This document shows, piece after piece, positions 13,232 to 15,446 of a DNA stretch of 15,446 nucleotides. The stretch spans positions 1 through 15,446 of the forward strand of contig DATDRF010000119.1 of the NCBI GenBank assembly GCA_035291905.1, in the 5' to 3' direction. How positions within the stretch are numbered: position 1 is the first letter of the stretch; each line of letters begins with the position of its first letter. The position numbers were made by a program, and so were the translations under genes. Source of the DNA: JACPLA01 sp035291905 (lineage in GTDB: Bacteria > Bacteroidota > Ignavibacteria > UBA10030). Under the pieces are notes generated by a model. The model was not told the DNA's origin, did not search any database, and saw nothing but the letters and a program-made list of their open reading frames with translations.

Positions 13232-14023
13232 ATGGCACGAAATGGAATTCTCATCGACATCACCCGCTGCGTTGGATGCTATGCATGCGAGGAAGCATGC
13301 GCCAACCGGTGGGGTAATCCCGTAACAGAAGAACACCGACTCTCGGCCACAAAAAACACGACCGTCCTCCAGGTGGATGATGTGTACCTCCCGAGGATGT
13401 GCATGCATTGTGCCGATCCTACCTGCGCCTCGGTCTGTCCCGTAGGCGCGTTCACCAAGACACCCGAAGGTCCGGTGATCTACGAAGCCCATAAGTGCAT
13501 GGGCTGCAGATACTGCATGCAGGCATGCCCATTCGATGTACCTAAGTACCAATGGGACAGCCTCAATCCCGAAGTCCGCAAATGCGACATGTGCTATGAA
13601 CGAACGCAAAACGGCGAAAAGCCGGCGTGCGTCGAGGCCTGCCCGACAGAAGCAAGGGTCTTTGGCGTGCTGGACGATCTCGTCGTTGAAGCACAGAAAC
13701 GAATTCAGGACAATCCGGGAGTCTACGAAAACCATGTCTACGGCGTCCGTGAGGCGGGAGGAACCTCGGTTCTTTTCCTGTCTCCTAAGCCGTTTGAGCA
13801 ACTCGGCATGAAGACCAATCTTCCCGAGTCTCCGTTGCCAACCCTCACATGGGCAATTCTTTCCAAGATCCCCAATTATGTGTTCTGGGGAAGCACGCTC
13901 ATGGCCGGAATCTGGTGGATCACAAACCGCCGGAAGGAAGTGCAGACTTATGAAGAGGTGCTGCAAAAGCTTGAGGAAGAACCCACCAACGGAAACCATT
14001 CTCAGGAAGGGAGGATGTCATGA
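13232..14023 (+). CDS. 4Fe-4S ferredoxin-type electron-transfer subunit (HybA/DmsB-like), C-terminal membrane helix
   Basis: 263 residues with 16 cysteines in four clusters: Cys13/16/19/23, Cys57/60/65/69, Cys89/92/95/99 and Cys118/121/133/137. This is the arrangement that holds four [4Fe-4S] clusters in the HybA/DmsB/NrfC family. A hydrophobic stretch at about 195-227 ('IPNYVFWGSTLMAGIWWI') followed by 'NRRKE' is a C-terminal membrane anchor, as in HybA. Unlike E. coli HybA there is no N-terminal Tat signal: the first cluster motif begins at residue 13. The iron-sulfur domain should therefore face the cytoplasm. AAAGGAAG lies seven bases before the ATG. The stop overlaps the next gene by 4 bp (ATGA). 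It probably passes electrons between the NrfD-type quinone-reactive subunit and an unknown catalytic subunit. Confidence 0.93.
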   Translation: MARNGILIDITRCVGCYACEEACANRWGNPVTEEHRLSATKNTTVLQVDDVYLPRMCMHCADPTCASVCPVGAFTKTPEGPVIYEAHKCMGCRYCMQACPFDVPKYQWDSLNPEVRKCDMCYERTQNGEKPACVEACPTEARVFGVLDDLVVEAQKRIQDNPGVYENHVYGVREAGGTSVLFLSPKPFEQLGMKTNLPESPLPTLTWAILSKIPNYVFWGSTLMAGIWWITNRRKEVQTYEEVLQKLEEEPTNGNHSQEGRMS

Positions 14024-15192
14024 CTTCCATTCGCTTCCCCCGATTAACATTCTGGAGCGGCGCATTCTGGGTAGTCCTCCTTGCGGGGATCGTATCCACC
14101 GTGATCCGGTTCACTCAGGGTCTAGGCACTGCAACACATCTCAGCGATCAGTTCCCCTGGGGACTGTGGATCGGATTCGACATCCTCTGTGGAGTGGGGC
14201 TGGCGGCGGGAGGATTCGTGGTTGCTGCCTCAGTCTATCTGTTCAACCTCGAGCGATACCGACCGATCCTCCGTCCGGCGATTCTCACCGCATTCCTGGG
14301 CTATCTCCTTGTCATCTTTGCTCTGTTGTATGATCTGGGCCGGCCTTGGAACATCTGGCATCTCTTCATCATGTGGAATCCCCGCTCGGTGATGTTCGAA
14401 GTCGGTTGGTGCGTGATCCTGTATACCTCTGTACTGGCACTGGAATTCAGTCCGATCGTTTTTGAGAGGTTTCAACTCCATCAGCTGAAGAAGATTCTCC
14501 ACGTCATTACAATTCCCCTGGTCCTGGCGGGGGTTATACTCTCCTCGCTTCACCAGTCTTCGCTCGGATCGCTCTTTCTAATCGTACCAGAAAAAGTGTA
14601 TCCACTCTGGTATTCAGCGAATCTGCCCTATCTGTTTTTTTCTTCCGCGATTGCGGTAGGGCCTGCCATGGTGATCATCGAATCATTTCTGAGTTTCAGG
14701 GCCTTCAAACGCGAGATTGAGCTTCCGATTCTGAGCCAGCTTGCCAAGGTAACCGGCGTTGCCCTGGCGGTGTATCTCGTCCTGAAAATACAGGACATCA
14801 TTGGCTATCACCTGACTCCGTTGCTGTTTACGATGAACATCGAGGCAGTCCTCTACTGGGCGGAGATTCTGCTCGGGGTAGTTGCACCCATTATCCTGAT
14901 TGTCCAACCGCGAATCCGCGCAAGCAAGAGCGGTCTTTTCTACAGCGCGCTGTTCGTTGTGCTGGGATTTATTCTTAACAGGTTGAATATCAGTATGACC
15001 GCCATCGAGCGATATTCCGGAACAAGCTATTTCCCCAGCTGGATGGAGGTTTCGGTGACACTCATGGTAGTCGCGATAGGATTTGCTGTCTTCCGGCTGG
15101 CGGTGAAGTATCTGCCGGTTTTCTCGCATAACGGACATGCGGAAGAGTCCGCGAAATATGATGTGGTGTCGTTTCATGAGGCGGTACACTAA
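14020..15192 (+). CDS. NrfD/HybB-like polytopic membrane subunit (quinone-interacting)
   Basis: 390 residues with roughly ten hydrophobic segments, the size and profile of HybB-type NrfD proteins. Recognisable segments include 'TFWSGAFWVVLLAGIVSTVI' (10-29), 'FPWGLWIGFDILCGVGLAAG' (45-64), 'DLGRPWNIWHLFIMWNPRSV' (105-124, the conserved D-x-G-R-P and N-P-R/S-x-M region), 'SSLHQSSLGSLFLIVPEK' (174-191) and 'YFPSWMEV'. The 'HQSSLG' motif with its His is strongly conserved in HybB. These proteins exchange electrons with menaquinone and, in E. coli hydrogenase-2, may contribute to proton movement. The start ATG is inside the stop of the ferredoxin gene, so the two are made together. Oxidant or reductant partner is not visible in the window. 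Confidence 0.93.
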   Translation: MTSIRFPRLTFWSGAFWVVLLAGIVSTVIRFTQGLGTATHLSDQFPWGLWIGFDILCGVGLAAGGFVVAASVYLFNLERYRPILRPAILTAFLGYLLVIFALLYDLGRPWNIWHLFIMWNPRSVMFEVGWCVILYTSVLALEFSPIVFERFQLHQLKKILHVITIPLVLAGVILSSLHQSSLGSLFLIVPEKVYPLWYSANLPYLFFSSAIAVGPAMVIIESFLSFRAFKREIELPILSQLAKVTGVALAVYLVLKIQDIIGYHLTPLLFTMNIEAVLYWAEILLGVVAPIILIVQPRIRASKSGLFYSALFVVLGFILNRLNISMTAIERYSGTSYFPSWMEVSVTLMVVAIGFAVFRLAVKYLPVFSHNGHAEESAKYDVVSFHEAVH

Positions 15193-15216
15193 CGGCGCGA
15201 ATTGTCGGAGACTTCC

Positions 15217-15446
15217 ATGTCGACGAAGGTTTCAGATCATGATCCTGTCAACTGCATCTGGATGGACGCGGGAGTAGTCGGGTACAAGTTATGCGACCGC
15301 AGTCTGCAATGTGATCATTGCCCGTTCGATGAAAGTATGCGCCAGCCATCACAGGGTGTTTCCGCCGACGTGAGTTCTTCTCCTCGCTCACAAAACGGCG
15401 GCATGCCGACCGGGAGCATTACCGACCGGATTACGGCGCTCGTCCA
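15217..15446 (+). CDS. Cys-rich N-terminus of a protein of the GcvH-associated type (runs off the window)
   Basis: Open from the ATG at 15217 to the right edge, 76 complete residues. GGAG lies six bases upstream, and the gene starts 24 bp after the NrfD stop, so it belongs to the same operon. Residues 13-38 read 'CIWMDAGVVGYKLCD' then 'CDHCPFDESM', with Cys13, Cys26, Cys32 and Cys35. This C-x-W-M-x-A-G-V-[VI]-x-Y-K-L-C-x5-C-x2-C-P-[FL]-D pattern is one I associate with the N-terminus of cytoplasmic GcvH-like proteins found near redox operons. It could hold a metal or iron-sulfur cluster. Residues 40-65 are Ser/Gln/Gly-rich, probably a linker. The rest, including any lipoyl-type domain, is outside the window, so the full identity is a prediction. 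Confidence 0.65.
   Translation, partial: MSTKVSDHDPVNCIWMDAGVVGYKLCDRSLQCDHCPFDESMRQPSQGVSADVSSSPRSQNGGMPTGSITDRITALV

Noticed and set aside
12905..13999. 364-residue minus-strand open frame
   Set aside because: Antisense to the GcvH-like and 16-Cys ferredoxin genes. The composition is an artefact of their codon usage.

Overview
The window is a stretch of bacterial chromosome, densely coded on both strands. The organism is most likely a member of the FCB group (Bacteroidota, Chlorobiota or Ignavibacteriota-like). This is inferred from gene content: a four-helix-bundle (S23-type) gene with degenerate repeats, a fused CusF-Sco lipoprotein, a fused homocysteine methyltransferase/methylenetetrahydrofolate reductase, a DUF1611 protein and a Bacteroidetes-type promoter. 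It is not proven. There are no rRNA or tRNA genes, CRISPR arrays, transposases or phage genes.

Layout. (1) 3-278: 3' end of a four-helix-bundle gene, then a 16-bp tandem repeat (277-324). (2) 349-3019, plus strand: a tight three-gene operon of a HisC/CobD-like PLP enzyme, a LicC/PntC-like cytidylyltransferase and a CDP-alcohol phosphatidyltransferase. Together they look like a route that makes a small phosphorylated or phosphonylated amine, activates it with CTP and transfers it to an acceptor. (3) 2994-5982, minus strand: a DigH/YddW-like glycoside hydrolase lipoprotein, translationally coupled to a response regulator with a long charged helix and a C-terminal receiver domain. (4) 6097-11151, minus strand: DUF1611 protein, LysA, CusF-Sco copper lipoprotein and the fused methionine/folate enzyme, in one likely operon. 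A strong intrinsic terminator lies in its upstream leader. (5) 11495-12160, plus strand: an exported protein of unknown function with its own promoter and terminator. (6) 12503 to the right edge, plus strand: a membrane-anchored GcvH-like protein without the lipoyl lysine, a 16-cysteine ferredoxin (HybA-like), an NrfD/HybB quinone-interacting membrane protein, and the Cys-rich start of another protein of the GcvH-associated type. This looks like a membrane electron-transfer complex whose catalytic subunits would lie to the right of the window.

The two parts that deserve most attention are the CDP-headgroup operon, whose substrate is unknown, and the GcvH-like/HybA/HybB module, in which a lipoyl-type fold seems to have been reused without its lipoyl lysine.
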